Shown: positions 1 through 7,365 of the stretch, piece after piece
Layout of the letters: each line of letters starts with the position of its first letter
Position numbering within the stretch: position 1 is the stretch's first letter
NCBI RefSeq assembly: GCF_001591165.1
Contig: NZ_BCUG01000033.1
Span: forward strand, 1 to 64,000
From: Thauera butanivorans NBRC 103042
GTDB taxonomy: Bacteria > Pseudomonadota > Gammaproteobacteria > Burkholderiales > Rhodocyclaceae
Reading direction: 5' to 3'
Length of the DNA: 64,000 bases
Notes under the pieces: generated by a model
What the model was told of the DNA's origin: nothing
The model's input: the letters and a program-made list of their open reading frames with translations, nothing else
Database searches by the model: none
Made by a program: the position numbers and the translations under genes

Positions 1-361
1 CATCAAGGTAGGCGCCGTAGCGTTGCCGCCCCTGTTCACGCAGGGCCTCGGCCACGACCTGCGCACGGACACGCATCTCGAGCCGCGCCGGCATGCCACT
101 GCGACGCTCCTCGATGAGTCCTCGGGTACGCAAGGCCTTGCGTGCCGCTTCCTGCTCATACCGCGACAACCCGGTCTCGGCTGCCCAATCGGCTTGAGTC
201 AAGCAGAGCCAGCCATCGGCACCGACACCTTCCTGCTCACGGGTGAGCGTGATCATCCAGGTCAACAACAGCGCCGCATTCACACTGCCGGCGAGGGGCA
301 GAAAGCTGCGGTGGATCACGATCGGTTCGTCGAAGGACTCGAGCAGCATGGCCGAGTCCAC
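1..361 (-). CDS. Winged-helix replication-associated protein, N-terminal part; probable 5' frameshift
   Basis: The protein runs off the left edge; about 120 residues are visible. They contain a motif usual in plasmid/ICE replication-associated winged-helix proteins: an FDEPIVIHRSF stretch near residue 10, then W-L-T-Q-A-D-W-A-E-TGLSR-EQ-AR-AL-GLIEERR, which reads as recognition helix plus wing. The function is inferred. The start is a problem. A strong ribosome site (AAGGAG) and ATG at 384, just after the DUF2857 stop, open a frame that closes after 22 codons (316). The conserved protein lies in another frame, reachable only from GTG 361, which has no good ribosome site. One extra base in the G-run at 374-376 (C-run on the coding strand) would join them. 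It may be a frameshift or a sequencing error. Confidence 0.55.
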   Translation of the reverse strand, partial: MDSAMLLESFDEPIVIHRSFLPLAGSVNAALLLTWMITLTREQEGVGADGWLCLTQADWAAETGLSRYEQEAARKALRTRGLIEERRSGMPARLEMRVRAQVVAEALREQGRQRYGAYLD

Positions 362-394
362 GACGGCGAATGCGGGTCGTTCATGGTGATCTCC

Positions 395-934
395 TTATCG
401 GTCATGGACCGCTGCGTAGAGCGAGGCCAGTGACAGTTCGGGGAAGGCGTCGCCCAGCACGCGGTAGCGAGCGATGAGCGGCATCCGGGGATTGATGGCC
501 TGCCAGTGGTTTCGAACCTGTTGGGCCGTAACGGGCTTGAGCGCCTGGGGGCGTCCGCGCTCGGTGATGCCGGCGTGTCGGCGCAGCTCCCTGAATTCAC
601 GTTCGCTGAGACCAAAAAGCTCGGTCATCAGGAACTGCTGCGCTCCACGGCGGATGAACCACAACTGGTCGGCCTCATCCTCACTGCGGTTGCGCAGCCG
701 TGACATGCAGCCCCGGAGCTGGCGGGTGTCGATCGAGATCTTCACGATCTCGCGCCCCTGGTCAGTGATACCCAGCAGGTCGCGCACCGTCATCGTGCGC
801 AACTGGTCGAGTTCTGCGGCGTCCAACGGGCCCAGCAGCCCGGTGAGATCGCCACGGTCCACGCGATCGATCAGGTAAGTCAGCACCGTCATCGTGAGTG
901 TATGGGCCGTGATGGGAACGGTGGCGTGATGCAT
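395..934 (-). CDS. DUF2857-family integrative-element protein
   Basis: A 179-residue protein recognised as the DUF2857 type, which in PFGI-1-like ICEs sits directly after parB; its biochemical role is not known. Most of the sequence is predicted helical, with no membrane segment. The start chosen is ATG 934, which has AGGAG six to seven bases upstream; two upstream in-frame starts (952, 949) overlap the end of parB and lack a ribosome site. It lies between parB and the winged-helix replication gene, and its stop is followed at once by the ribosome site of that gene, so the four genes look like one operon. Confidence 0.7.
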   Translation of the reverse strand: MHHATVPITAHTLTMTVLTYLIDRVDRGDLTGLLGPLDAAELDQLRTMTVRDLLGITDQGREIVKISIDTRQLRGCMSRLRNRSEDEADQLWFIRRGAQQFLMTELFGLSEREFRELRRHAGITERGRPQALKPVTAQQVRNHWQAINPRMPLIARYRVLGDAFPELSLASLYAAVHDR

Positions 935-948
935 GGTTGATCTCCTCA

Positions 949-2664
949 TCACTGCACAACGCTGCGGCGCAGCTCACGCACCAGGCGCTCATGAGCGTCG
1001 ATCACATGATCCGGGCACCTCAGCAGCCATTGCCCCAGCTCGAGCAGTCCAGGCGGATTGCCAAGCGTCGTCTCGATGTGCCATTGCAAGGCGGTGTCGT
1101 CGTGGCCGTTCTCCATCCGCTGCAGCTGGCGCCAGAGCGAATCCTTGGGCATCAGATGGCTGAGGGCACCATCGATCTGGCCGGAATACATGGCGGCGAT
1201 CCACCAGCCACCATGTCGGAGCGGCTCGACTTCACCATCCCCGAAGCCGTCGATGAACATGCCGTCGGGCGGCACTTCCATGAAGTAGCCATGGGGCAGG
1301 GCGCGGCATTGCCGGAACAGGTCCGCAACCCCGCAGGCGCGGACGAAGGTGATGATGGCTGCCTCGGCCGGTTCATCGTCCGGCGTTGGCCCGGCCTCAG
1401 CCGTGTGCGGGGATGAGGACGGAACAGTAGCTGCCGGCGTGACCGTGGAGGGTTCGACTGCGCCAGTTCCCGTGCGGATCGCTTCATGAGCCGTGCCAAC
1501 TCCGTGCGAGTCGCACGGTGGTGATGCAGCAGCAGTTGTGTTCGTGGAAACTGGGGCAGAGGAGGGGGGCAGAATGCGTGTTGTCGTTGCTGCCGGCGCT
1601 GCCGGTGGAAGCGCATCGGCAGGCGCATCGAGATGGCGCCGAAGCTCTTCCAGGGATGCCTTCGGATGGCGCTTGATCGCATCGCACATCGTCCGAACTT
1701 CGGCTGCCGTCTGCCCGAGGTGCGCTGCAACCGCATGCTGAAGTACGGCGACGAGGAGCTCGGGATCGAGCGGATTGATCCGGCGTACGCCTTCGATGAG
1801 ATCATCCGTGAATGCCTCTTCCGCCAGGACATGGGCCTGAGTCTTCAAAACCATGGCGCGCAGCAGAGGCCACTCGGCCTCTTGTCGGTGCAGCTTTAGG
1901 TACAGTTCGAGTTGATTGAAGGCAGGCTGCAGTTCTTGAGCCGCGTTTTTGGTTAGCCTGACCGTTGCCGCCCCCAGATCAGCAAGTTGCTCGACGGCAA
2001 ATCCAAAGGCCGACAGTAGTCCGATGGATACCTTGAGGCCCCGTTTGGCCAACTCATCATGCAATTTGCGCAACGAAAGCGTTTCACCGGCCTCAGCCTC
2101 GATCTCACGCTTCAGCGCCCAGATACCATTGGCTCGATCCCAGAAGCTGAGCCCGCCACGCAACTCGTTCTCTGCCATGTGCGCGACCATCGTGGACAGT
2201 TCGCTGTTCCAGGGGCGATAGATGCCCAGCAGGTACTCGAAGCGGGCATCGCCGGTTTCCGACCAGAGCTCCTGCTGTGCCTTCAGACGGGTGTTCCCGC
2301 CAGCCGCTACCATGTGCCGGCTGTTGCCCGGACGACGGGTGACCACGATCGGCGCCAGGACACTGGCCACCCGAATCGATTCCTTGATGTCGCTGTAGCG
2401 TTCGTTCTCGTGCTGGCGCGGGTTCCGGTCGTAGGGCATCACATCGGTGATGCGCAACTGGATCAGGCCTTCGAGTTCGGTCGCCAGGGTGTGGGACTTG
2501 TCCGGCGGATTCGGGACATTCAGGCTGGCGCGCATATGGGCCTGGAGTTCGGCTTCGCTCATGGTTTTGGGCGAGGGGCCGCGGCCGCGCTGTTCCTTCA
2601 TCAGATTTGCGTGCGCCAGGTCAGCCACGCGTGCATCACCCGGCAAACGTTTGGGCCTACTCAT
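949..2664 (-). CDS. parB: ParB-family partition protein of integrative conjugative elements
   Basis: 571 residues, far longer than chromosomal ParB (about 290), as in the ParB family carried by PFGI-1-class ICEs. The N-terminal ParB/sulfiredoxin-like domain is visible at about residues 65-150 (LRITDVMPYDRNPRQ, then an R-P-G-R-V-A-GG-R-KA pattern). A predicted helical middle follows, and a low-complexity Ala/Pro/Thr linker lies near residues 345-430. The last 150 residues form a separate domain found with this family. It presumably binds a centromere site and works with the adjacent ParA for element segregation. ATG 2664 was chosen because it overlaps the parA stop by eight bases (ATGAGTAG). 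The role is inferred from family and neighbour. Confidence 0.8.
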   Translation of the reverse strand: MSRPKRLPGDARVADLAHANLMKEQRGRGPSPKTMSEAELQAHMRASLNVPNPPDKSHTLATELEGLIQLRITDVMPYDRNPRQHENERYSDIKESIRVASVLAPIVVTRRPGNSRHMVAAGGNTRLKAQQELWSETGDARFEYLLGIYRPWNSELSTMVAHMAENELRGGLSFWDRANGIWALKREIEAEAGETLSLRKLHDELAKRGLKVSIGLLSAFGFAVEQLADLGAATVRLTKNAAQELQPAFNQLELYLKLHRQEAEWPLLRAMVLKTQAHVLAEEAFTDDLIEGVRRINPLDPELLVAVLQHAVAAHLGQTAAEVRTMCDAIKRHPKASLEELRRHLDAPADALPPAAPAATTTRILPPSSAPVSTNTTAAASPPCDSHGVGTAHEAIRTGTGAVEPSTVTPAATVPSSSPHTAEAGPTPDDEPAEAAIITFVRACGVADLFRQCRALPHGYFMEVPPDGMFIDGFGDGEVEPLRHGGWWIAAMYSGQIDGALSHLMPKDSLWRQLQRMENGHDDTALQWHIETTLGNPPGLLELGQWLLRCPDHVIDAHERLVRELRRSVVQ

Positions 2665-3511
2665 TGCTCTCGATCCCATCGGTGGTGGCGCCGGCATAGA
2701 CGCCTTCCAGGTTGGGCAGAAGCTCCCAGACCAGTTGATGCATCGTCTCGAATGCCTGTATCGAGCGCATGCGATGCACGGGGGTGCGGTGAGTGGCTGC
2801 CTCCTTGTAGATGACCGCTGCGGGAATCACGGCGCTGGCCACGCGGACGTTGCCGCCGAACTCCAAATAGCCCTGGCGGATCTCGGCCATCACCAGCTTG
2901 GCGTCGTTGGTTCGGTCTGCGCGATTGATGACTGCGGTGACAGGGCCGGGCCGAATCCCGAGCACGGCCGCCTCGGAGAGCTTGCCGAGCAGCTCGAGCG
3001 TGCCGGTGCGAAACTCACGCGCGGAAGGCGTTTCCGGGAGGACAGGCGTGACCAGTTGATCGGCTGCAAGCGCGGCGGTGAACAGCAACGGCCCTTGAGC
3101 ACCTGGAGTGTCGATAACCACGACGTCGTAGTTTTCGTCGATGTAGGGTGCCCGCAAGGCGCGCCGCAGGATCATCGGCATATCCATCCGGTTCTGCAGG
3201 AAGCGCTCCAGATCGGATGAACTGCCATCGCCGGCGAGCTGCCGGCGCGGTGCGTCGCAGAGCACGATGTCCAGGCGCTCCCACGCGGTGTGAGAAATGC
3301 ACGCGTCCGTGATCGCGCCGCGGTGGATGACCTCGGTAAGGCCCAGCGGAGCCTGGTAGTCGAGATCGTAGAACTTGGACAGGCTGGCCTGGATGTCCGC
3401 GTCGACAAGCAGGACACGGAGGCCCATGTCGGCGATGAGCGCGCCGATATTCGCTGACAGCGTCGTCTTGCCGACGCCGCCCTTGGTACCGATGACTCCG
3501 AAAATGACCAC
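2657..3511 (-). CDS. parA: ParA/Soj-type partition ATPase
   Basis: 284 residues with the deviant Walker A box of ParA/MinD ATPases (KGGVGKTTLS, near residue 10) and a VVIDTPGAQG Walker A' segment. This ATPase would bind DNA non-specifically and move ParB-bound element DNA. The start is GTG 3511: the family begins a few residues before the P-loop, and AGG lies 6-9 bases upstream. Upstream in-frame starts add an unrelated basic stretch. It is the first gene of the leftward operon and overlaps parB. In PFGI/pKLC102-like elements soj/parA lies beside the attachment site, which fits the dif-like site 110 bp upstream. Confidence 0.85.
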   Translation of the reverse strand: MVIFGVIGTKGGVGKTTLSANIGALIADMGLRVLLVDADIQASLSKFYDLDYQAPLGLTEVIHRGAITDACISHTAWERLDIVLCDAPRRQLAGDGSSSDLERFLQNRMDMPMILRRALRAPYIDENYDVVVIDTPGAQGPLLFTAALAADQLVTPVLPETPSAREFRTGTLELLGKLSEAAVLGIRPGPVTAVINRADRTNDAKLVMAEIRQGYLEFGGNVRVASAVIPAAVIYKEAATHRTPVHRMRSIQAFETMHQLVWELLPNLEGVYAGATTDGIESNE

Positions 3512-3620
3512 AGGACACCTCTTGTCTGGATAGTGGGTGTGCCTGGGGCTTGTCCGCCAAACAAGGGTTGTCCAATGACACAATCCATCGAAGTACCTTG
3601 GACGTGTCCGGTTGGCTTAA

Positions 3621-3648
3621 AGCCGCGATAATTTGCATTATGTAAAGT
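3621..3648 (+). other. Left dif-like XerC/XerD recombination site
   Basis: A 28-bp site with the dif layout: an 11-base XerC-type arm (AGCCGCGATAA), a 6-base centre (TTTGCA) and an 11-base XerD-type arm (TTATGTAAAGT, 9 of 11 matching E. coli dif). The same centre and a near-identical XerD arm recur at 12274-12301 in the same orientation, 8653 bp away, bracketing the filamentous prophage. Inoviruses without integrases commonly integrate at dif with host XerCD. The Xer function is inferred from sequence likeness and position; the XerC arm match is weak. Confidence 0.6.
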
Positions 3649-3745
3649 TCAAAAGGCCCTTCGTCGGATCAAAGCGGCAATCCTGGCGCTTTTCCGCCCT
3701 TCCACAGCCTTGCAGGTAGCATAGAGTCTCAACATGCCCGCCGCC
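3638..3745 (+). repeat. Left copy of attachment/upstream repeat
   Basis: From the XerD arm onward about 105 bp resemble 12291-12395. Shared blocks include TTATGTwAAGTTyAA, CGTsGGATCAAAG, TCCTGGC and AGrTAGCmTAGAGT. By eye the identity is about two thirds. Both copies lie immediately right of a dif-like site and are directly oriented, as expected for the left ends of two related phages integrated in tandem. Confidence 0.65.
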
Positions 3746-4069
3746 AAGCCCCGCCCCGGTTCCCTGCGACAAGGCCAAGTCATCGACCTGGCCGAGTTGC
3801 TGGGTTCCGACTGGGACGGGTTCAGCCTGGCGGACTGCGGCCTGCAGCATCCAGCCTGGCGCCGGCCGTTTTCGTGCGGCGAGCTCAAGGCGATGTTCTG
3901 GCGGTCGCAGCAAGTTTCCATCCTTGAACGTCAGATCGAGCAACTGCGCGCCGAGATCGAGCGTGCCCAGGCGGCCGAGGATGCGGCCGAGGCTCGCGCG
4001 GACTGGTATCGCAGGCAATTGAACCTTGAAAGCCGGTTCGGCCTGATGCTTGTAAGGATGACGGCCTAA
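3734..4069 (+). CDS. Hypothetical coiled-coil phage accessory protein
   Basis: 111 residues, not recognised as a named family. The N-terminal half holds a D-W-D-G-F-S-L-D-CGLQHPAWRRPF stretch. Residues about 55-92 are heptad-like and rich in Glu/Arg/Ala (SILERQIEQL...AEDAAEAR), so a coiled coil is likely; there is no signal or membrane segment. It starts 86 bp inside the phage left end, opposite to the structural genes, and a TAGCATAGAGT element lies about 10 bp before the ATG. There is no clear ribosome site. The rightward frame was preferred because the opposite frame gives a protein with no recognisable features. The decayed second phage copy lacks this gene. Confidence 0.55.
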   Translation: MPAAKPRPGSLRQGQVIDLAELLGSDWDGFSLADCGLQHPAWRRPFSCGELKAMFWRSQQVSILERQIEQLRAEIERAQAAEDAAEARADWYRRQLNLESRFGLMLVRMTA

Positions 4070-4141
4070 GCTGCACGCCGGCCCTGCGGAGTGTGACCGA
4101 CGTCATACATGACAGGCGACAGAAGCGCCTATCATAGAGGC

Positions 4142-4705
4142 ATGAAATCCGATCACATCATCGCCGCTTTGATCACCGCCGGGCTGTTTTCCATCATTGG
4201 CTATGTGCTCTTCCAGGAAAACCCGGCGCCTACACTACCACCCTCAGCAACGGCGCCGGACACCCCCGCCCCGGCTCTTGATATCCCGCCGCCGCCCAGG
4301 TATCAGGCGCCAGCACACCGCGCAGAGGCCTACTACACTGCACCAGATCAGCAACAGCACTCGAATGGGCTATATCGGTGCATCGTGGCCGGTCGAACCA
4401 TTTACCAGGACCAGCCTTGCCAAGACGGACAGCAAACGACACTCTCCGGCACGATGTCTGTTGTGCCACGCTATCCCGTACAGCAAGCCCAACGTGCCCT
4501 TAATGCCCTTAACCCCGAACCGAGCAGCCCACGCGTGGCGATGGTCGGATCGAGCGCCAACGAACACCCGAACTGCAAAGAGCTTCGGAAACGCATCCGA
4601 CAGATCGACGCGCAAGCCCGACAACGATCCACCCAGCGCTTGACCGATGATCGCCGCAGAACGCGTGAACGCATGTCCGAGCTGAAATGCAGTTCGATGG
4701 ACTAG
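4142..4705 (+). CDS. Membrane-anchored protein with a DUF4124-like segment
   Basis: 187 residues: an N-terminal membrane helix (about residues 5-22, IIAALITAGLFSIIGYVLF), a Pro/Ala-rich stretch to about residue 75, then a short motif LYRCIVAGRTIYQDQPC resembling the DUF4124 fold (Y-C, then T-Y-D-PC). A C-terminal basic helical region with further Cys follows (NCKELRKRI ... LKC). The protein should sit in the inner membrane with its body in the periplasm. ATG 4142 has AGAGG just upstream; a start 33 bp earlier has none. Upstream are GTCATACATGAC and TATCATAGAG elements that may be operator and -10. A frameshifted copy lies at 12391-12643. Function unknown; cargo of the phage. Confidence 0.65.
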   Translation: MKSDHIIAALITAGLFSIIGYVLFQENPAPTLPPSATAPDTPAPALDIPPPPRYQAPAHRAEAYYTAPDQQQHSNGLYRCIVAGRTIYQDQPCQDGQQTTLSGTMSVVPRYPVQQAQRALNALNPEPSSPRVAMVGSSANEHPNCKELRKRIRQIDAQARQRSTQRLTDDRRRTRERMSELKCSSMD

Positions 4706-4763
4706 TACTTAATCATTTGATTGCCTTTAGTCGATCAATCGAAGACACAAAAATAGCTCAAAC

Positions 4764-5000
4764 TGCAACCCGTTGCACAAAGTCCGGGTGTTACATACGG
4801 ACCCGGACTAAAACCACGCTCGAAGAGCGAGCCAGATCAGAAGCGGCCTGAAGGCCGCCCGCCACGCCCTGCGCGAGGCAAGCCCCTGATCACTGCGTGA
4901 TCACGCCCTTGTCCGCTTCGCGGATCGCCTGCGGCGACCTCTTGCCGTCAAGCCGTTACGGTCTCGTCGTGGCGCGGGCGCCCGCGCCGGTGACGGCAAG
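4764..5000. other. Hairpin cluster: probable phage origin/packaging intergenic region
   Basis: Eight inverted repeats lie within 237 bp. They are: 4764-4777 (TGCAA/TTGCA); 4781-4809 (AGTCCGGGT/ACCCGGACT, loop 11); 4818-4832 (GCTCG/CGAGC); 4843-4858 (GCGGCCT/AGGCCGC); 4887-4903 (TGATCAC/GTGATCA); 4912-4924 (TCCGC/GCGGA); 4925-4937 (TCGCC/GGCGA); and 4941-5000 (CTTGCCGTCA/TGACGGCAAG). The last encloses CCGTTACGG and the perfect palindrome GGCGCGGGCGCCCGCGCC at 4971-4988. Filamentous phages keep plus- and minus-strand origins and the packaging signal in such a structured non-coding region. Which hairpin does what cannot be told from sequence alone. Confidence 0.65.
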
Positions 5001-5307
5001 GTGGTTCCCTGAGTTCTACACCGCGCGATCCAGGCGACAGAGGCCGGTCCGGGCCCGGAAACACCGACCAGGGGGCGGAATCGCCTTACAGACTGATTTA
5101 GTGTGGAGGAAATGAGAATCCGCCCGTCCGGCTCGACGGCGTACCGCGCGTAGCGGTCGGGTCTGTTCTGCAGAGCAGAGGTGTGCTTTGGCCGTGCTGG
5201 GCGCTTCCGCGCAGGACGGCATGACGCGGCATCGAACTTCTACACCTTGTCCGTGCCGATGGATTCGGCCAGCGATGGATCCTCGAGCTGGTGGATTCTG
5301 CCGGCGA
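5001..5307. other. Non-coding stretch within the prophage
   Basis: No convincing gene is seen on either strand. There is a GGGCGGA/TCCGCCC pair (near 5074 and 5120) and an imperfect palindrome TCTGTTCTGCAGAGCAGA near 5162-5179. It may continue the origin region or be the untranslated end of the leftward DUF29 transcript. Confidence 0.4.
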
Positions 5308-5748
5308 TTACTCGGGTTTCCAACCCTGCGAGAGCACTTCCGCAGTCGTCCAGGGGCATTCCTCTGGTAGATCGACCTGGAGGCCCGTTTCGCGCTCGAA
5401 CTGCCCTTGCCCGTCGATCCAGGCACGACGCCACCACCGCGCATCATCAAGCGAGGCTTTCAGACTCGGAGTGTCATCCATGCAGTCGGCCAGGGCGACA
5501 CGCTGCGCCTTGATCGTTTTCTCCCAGCTCGAACCGCGCCGCTCGGGCTGATGCTTCCACTTGAGCAAGTGCGCCAGCAAAAGCGCCATCCGGTTCGCAA
5601 ATTCCCTCTTTTCGCTCTTGCCCACGTCTTCAATCTCGTCCGCGATATGCTCGATGTCCAACAAGTCGAACCGACCCGCACGCAGCAGCCGCGCTTGTTC
5701 GTTCGCCCACGCCACAACGTCCTGCTCGTAACTCACTGGATTGACCAT
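5308..5748 (-). CDS. DUF29-domain protein
   Basis: 146 residues matching the DUF29 pattern: YEQD-AWA-EQA-LLRAGRFD-LDIEHIADEIEDVGKSEKRE, then L-LL-HLLKW-QPERR and S-W-TI-QR. The family is common in cyanobacteria and proteobacteria; its biochemical role is unsettled. ATG 5748 was chosen because GAGGTGG lies just upstream and the family begins with YEQD; a GTG at 5775 would overlap the upstream gene. It is the last gene of the leftward phage transcript unit, after the small basic gene at 5762-6073. DUF29 is not a usual inovirus gene, so it is probably cargo. Confidence 0.8.
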   Translation of the reverse strand: MVNPVSYEQDVVAWANEQARLLRAGRFDLLDIEHIADEIEDVGKSEKREFANRMALLLAHLLKWKHQPERRGSSWEKTIKAQRVALADCMDDTPSLKASLDDARWWRRAWIDGQGQFERETGLQVDLPEECPWTTAEVLSQGWKPE

Positions 5749-5761
5749 CATCCACCTCAAT

Positions 5762-6073
5762 TCATTTTCCGTCACTGTTACGCAATTTATTTTCCATGGC
5801 CATCTTCAACAGCCGATCAGAAAGGTGACGCGCGACAGCAACATAACCATTAGCAACAGCATACCGCAATTGCTCAATCATTCCCGTCACGGTGACGGGA
5901 ATATCTCTAGCCTCTTCATCAGCGCCCCATACGGCAGTGCGCTGGCGTTCGCGTAGTTCCCGCATGCGCTCTGCACTGGAACGCGCTTTGCCCGTGCTGG
6001 GACGCCCCCTGCCCCTCTTAGGAGCCTCGATCGGCAATTCGAGCGTTGCCACGTCATCAAGCTGTTTTGCCAT
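5762..6073 (-). CDS. Small basic probable DNA-binding protein behind a palindrome array
   Basis: 103 residues. The N-terminal third is very basic with a KRGRGRPSTGKARSSAERMREL stretch at about 18-40, an AT-hook-like segment leading into a helix; the C-terminal part is predicted helical (GMIEQLRYAVANGYVAVARHL). No membrane segment is seen. ATG 6073 has AAGGGGA seven bases upstream, better placed than ATG 6079. Three GTCACSGTGAC palindromes lie 33-112 bp upstream and a fourth, extended one lies inside the gene (5880-5902), so autoregulation is plausible. A TAAAAT -10-like hexamer overlaps the first palindrome. Its role as a repressor is inferred only. Confidence 0.6.
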   Translation of the reverse strand: MAKQLDDVATLELPIEAPKRGRGRPSTGKARSSAERMRELRERQRTAVWGADEEARDIPVTVTGMIEQLRYAVANGYVAVARHLSDRLLKMAMENKLRNSDGK

Positions 6074-6105
6074 GACCATCCCCTTATTTGATGGCTCTAT
6101 TTTAC

Positions 6106-6185
6106 GTCACCGTGACGAATATTTGTGATTGTATTTATTGTCACGGTGACAGTAAAAAATAGCCGTGATTTATCGTCACGGTGAC
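6106..6185. promoter_or_regulatory. Array of three GTCACSGTGAC palindromic operators
   Basis: Copies lie at 6106-6116 (GTCACCGTGAC), 6140-6150 and 6175-6185 (GTCACGGTGAC), spaced 34 and 35 bp centre to centre. The array lies between the end of zot and the small basic gene at 6073. A fourth copy at 5880-5902 extends to an 11-bp inverted repeat around one base (ATTCCCGTCAC/GTGACGGGAAT). Degenerate GTCACTGTTAC copies occur at 5771-5781 and 11179-11189. The regular spacing upstream of a candidate DNA-binding gene suggests operators. Confidence 0.65.
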
Positions 6186-6258
6186 GACAAAGGCGCCTGC
6201 TATGGCCGCAGCGTAGTCAGTCGGCGGCGGATGAAACAATCCTCCTTCGTCGGATTTT

Positions 6259-7359
6259 TCATCCGCCGCCGACCTCGCGATTCTGCTGTTGCGAGAGGCG
6301 CCCGATGGCTTCCATCGGCCAGGACGTGACCAGTAACTCAAAGCCATCCTTCCGAATCCAGAGCATTTCGCGGCTGTATTCGAACTTGTAGCCCAGCTTC
6401 ATCAACTGCTGCACCGACAGCCGTTCCTGCTGGCGCAAACTGCTGTCATACCACTCGACCACCCCTTCCATCTTGCTGCCCATCATGATCCAGCCCGACA
6501 GGCGCGGACGCCACTTGATCGAGATTTCCTGAACGTAGTCAAGCGGCACCGGCGCCGGCTCGGCATCAGGCGCCCGGCCTGGCGGAACTGGCGGCACATA
6601 GACATGCACCGGCCCTTCATCGATGACGTGCGCCGGCTCACGCTTCTCTTGCTTCATGAACTCGCCGCCCCACAGCGCGTTATACAAGAACCAGCATGCC
6701 GCCACGACCGCCACCGCAAATACTGGGAGCCCCAGCCGGAACTGCCACGTGTTCCAGAGCACCGCCCGCGAATCCTTGTAGTTCTCCGTGTTGATGTCAT
6801 CGCTGGTATGGCTGGCGTAGCTGCCGAAAAACTTCTCGTCATACTTTCCCACGCCCTTGCTGACGAGCTCGAACTTTTCCGGTGTAACGGCTTTGTAAAG
6901 GCGATAGCTATAGTTCCCATCACGGCCAAGACCATCGAGCTTCGAGAACACGACCTTCTGCCCGCAGCGGCGCCGCCACATCGCATGCACGTCCCGCAGG
7001 TCCTGGCCCATGCCGCATATGTCCTGGCCGCGATGTCGGTGCTCAGTGATGAATTGCGTTATCTCCGGGCCGAGCTTCTGTTTGTTGGACGGCCAGAAGT
7101 TTTGCATTTCATCGATAAACACCAGGGCGTTATCACGGCTGTGCTTCCAGACGTCAGGCACTTGCTCGCGCGTGAGCGTCACGAGCAGTTCGCGGCAGCG
7201 CCCTTCGGTGATGCCGGCCAGATCGGCGAGCTTGGCATGGTCCAAACCCTCAACATAGGCATCGACCGGCCGGCCCTTTGCCAAGGCGCCGATCAGATGC
7301 TTCGTGACAGCCTCATAGCTTTTGCCCGAGCCGGGCAGGCCTTCGTGAAAGAAGAACAT
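6259..7359 (-). CDS. zot: Zot/pI-like inovirus assembly ATPase
   Basis: 366 residues. The N-terminal Zot domain carries Walker A GLPGSGKS at residues 7-14 and a Walker B-like ALVFIDE at 78-84. A single membrane helix lies at about 209-229, followed by a Pro-rich periplasmic stretch and a small C-terminal domain. This is the pI layout: a cytoplasmic ATPase that drives virion extrusion, anchored in the inner membrane. It follows the pVI-like gene by six bases at the end of the structural operon, the usual inovirus position. Named after the Vibrio zonula occludens toxin, but here it should be read as a phage morphogenesis protein. Confidence 0.93.
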   Translation of the reverse strand: MFFFHEGLPGSGKSYEAVTKHLIGALAKGRPVDAYVEGLDHAKLADLAGITEGRCRELLVTLTREQVPDVWKHSRDNALVFIDEMQNFWPSNKQKLGPEITQFITEHRHRGQDICGMGQDLRDVHAMWRRRCGQKVVFSKLDGLGRDGNYSYRLYKAVTPEKFELVSKGVGKYDEKFFGSYASHTSDDINTENYKDSRAVLWNTWQFRLGLPVFAVAVVAACWFLYNALWGGEFMKQEKREPAHVIDEGPVHVYVPPVPPGRAPDAEPAPVPLDYVQEISIKWRPRLSGWIMMGSKMEGVVEWYDSSLRQQERLSVQQLMKLGYKFEYSREMLWIRKDGFELLVTSWPMEAIGRLSQQQNREVGGG

Positions 7360-7365
7360 GGTCGA

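Larger units (their letters stand above)
1..3620 (-). mobile_element. Maintenance end of an integrative/conjugative or plasmid-like element (partial)
   Basis: Four leftward genes (parA, an ICE-type parB, a DUF2857 protein and a winged-helix replication-associated protein) are packed with overlaps or gaps of a few bases. This set is typical of one end of genomic-island ICEs of the PFGI-1/pKLC102 kind and of elements like the gonococcal genetic island. The module stops at the dif-like site at 3621-3648, suggesting that this is the element's end. The rest lies left of the window, so conjugation genes cannot be seen. ICE identity is inferred from gene content. Confidence 0.65.

Noticed and set aside
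6259-7359. Zot as a toxin/virulence factor
   Set aside because: Position and layout are those of the pI morphogenesis ATPase; nothing indicates a secreted toxin role.
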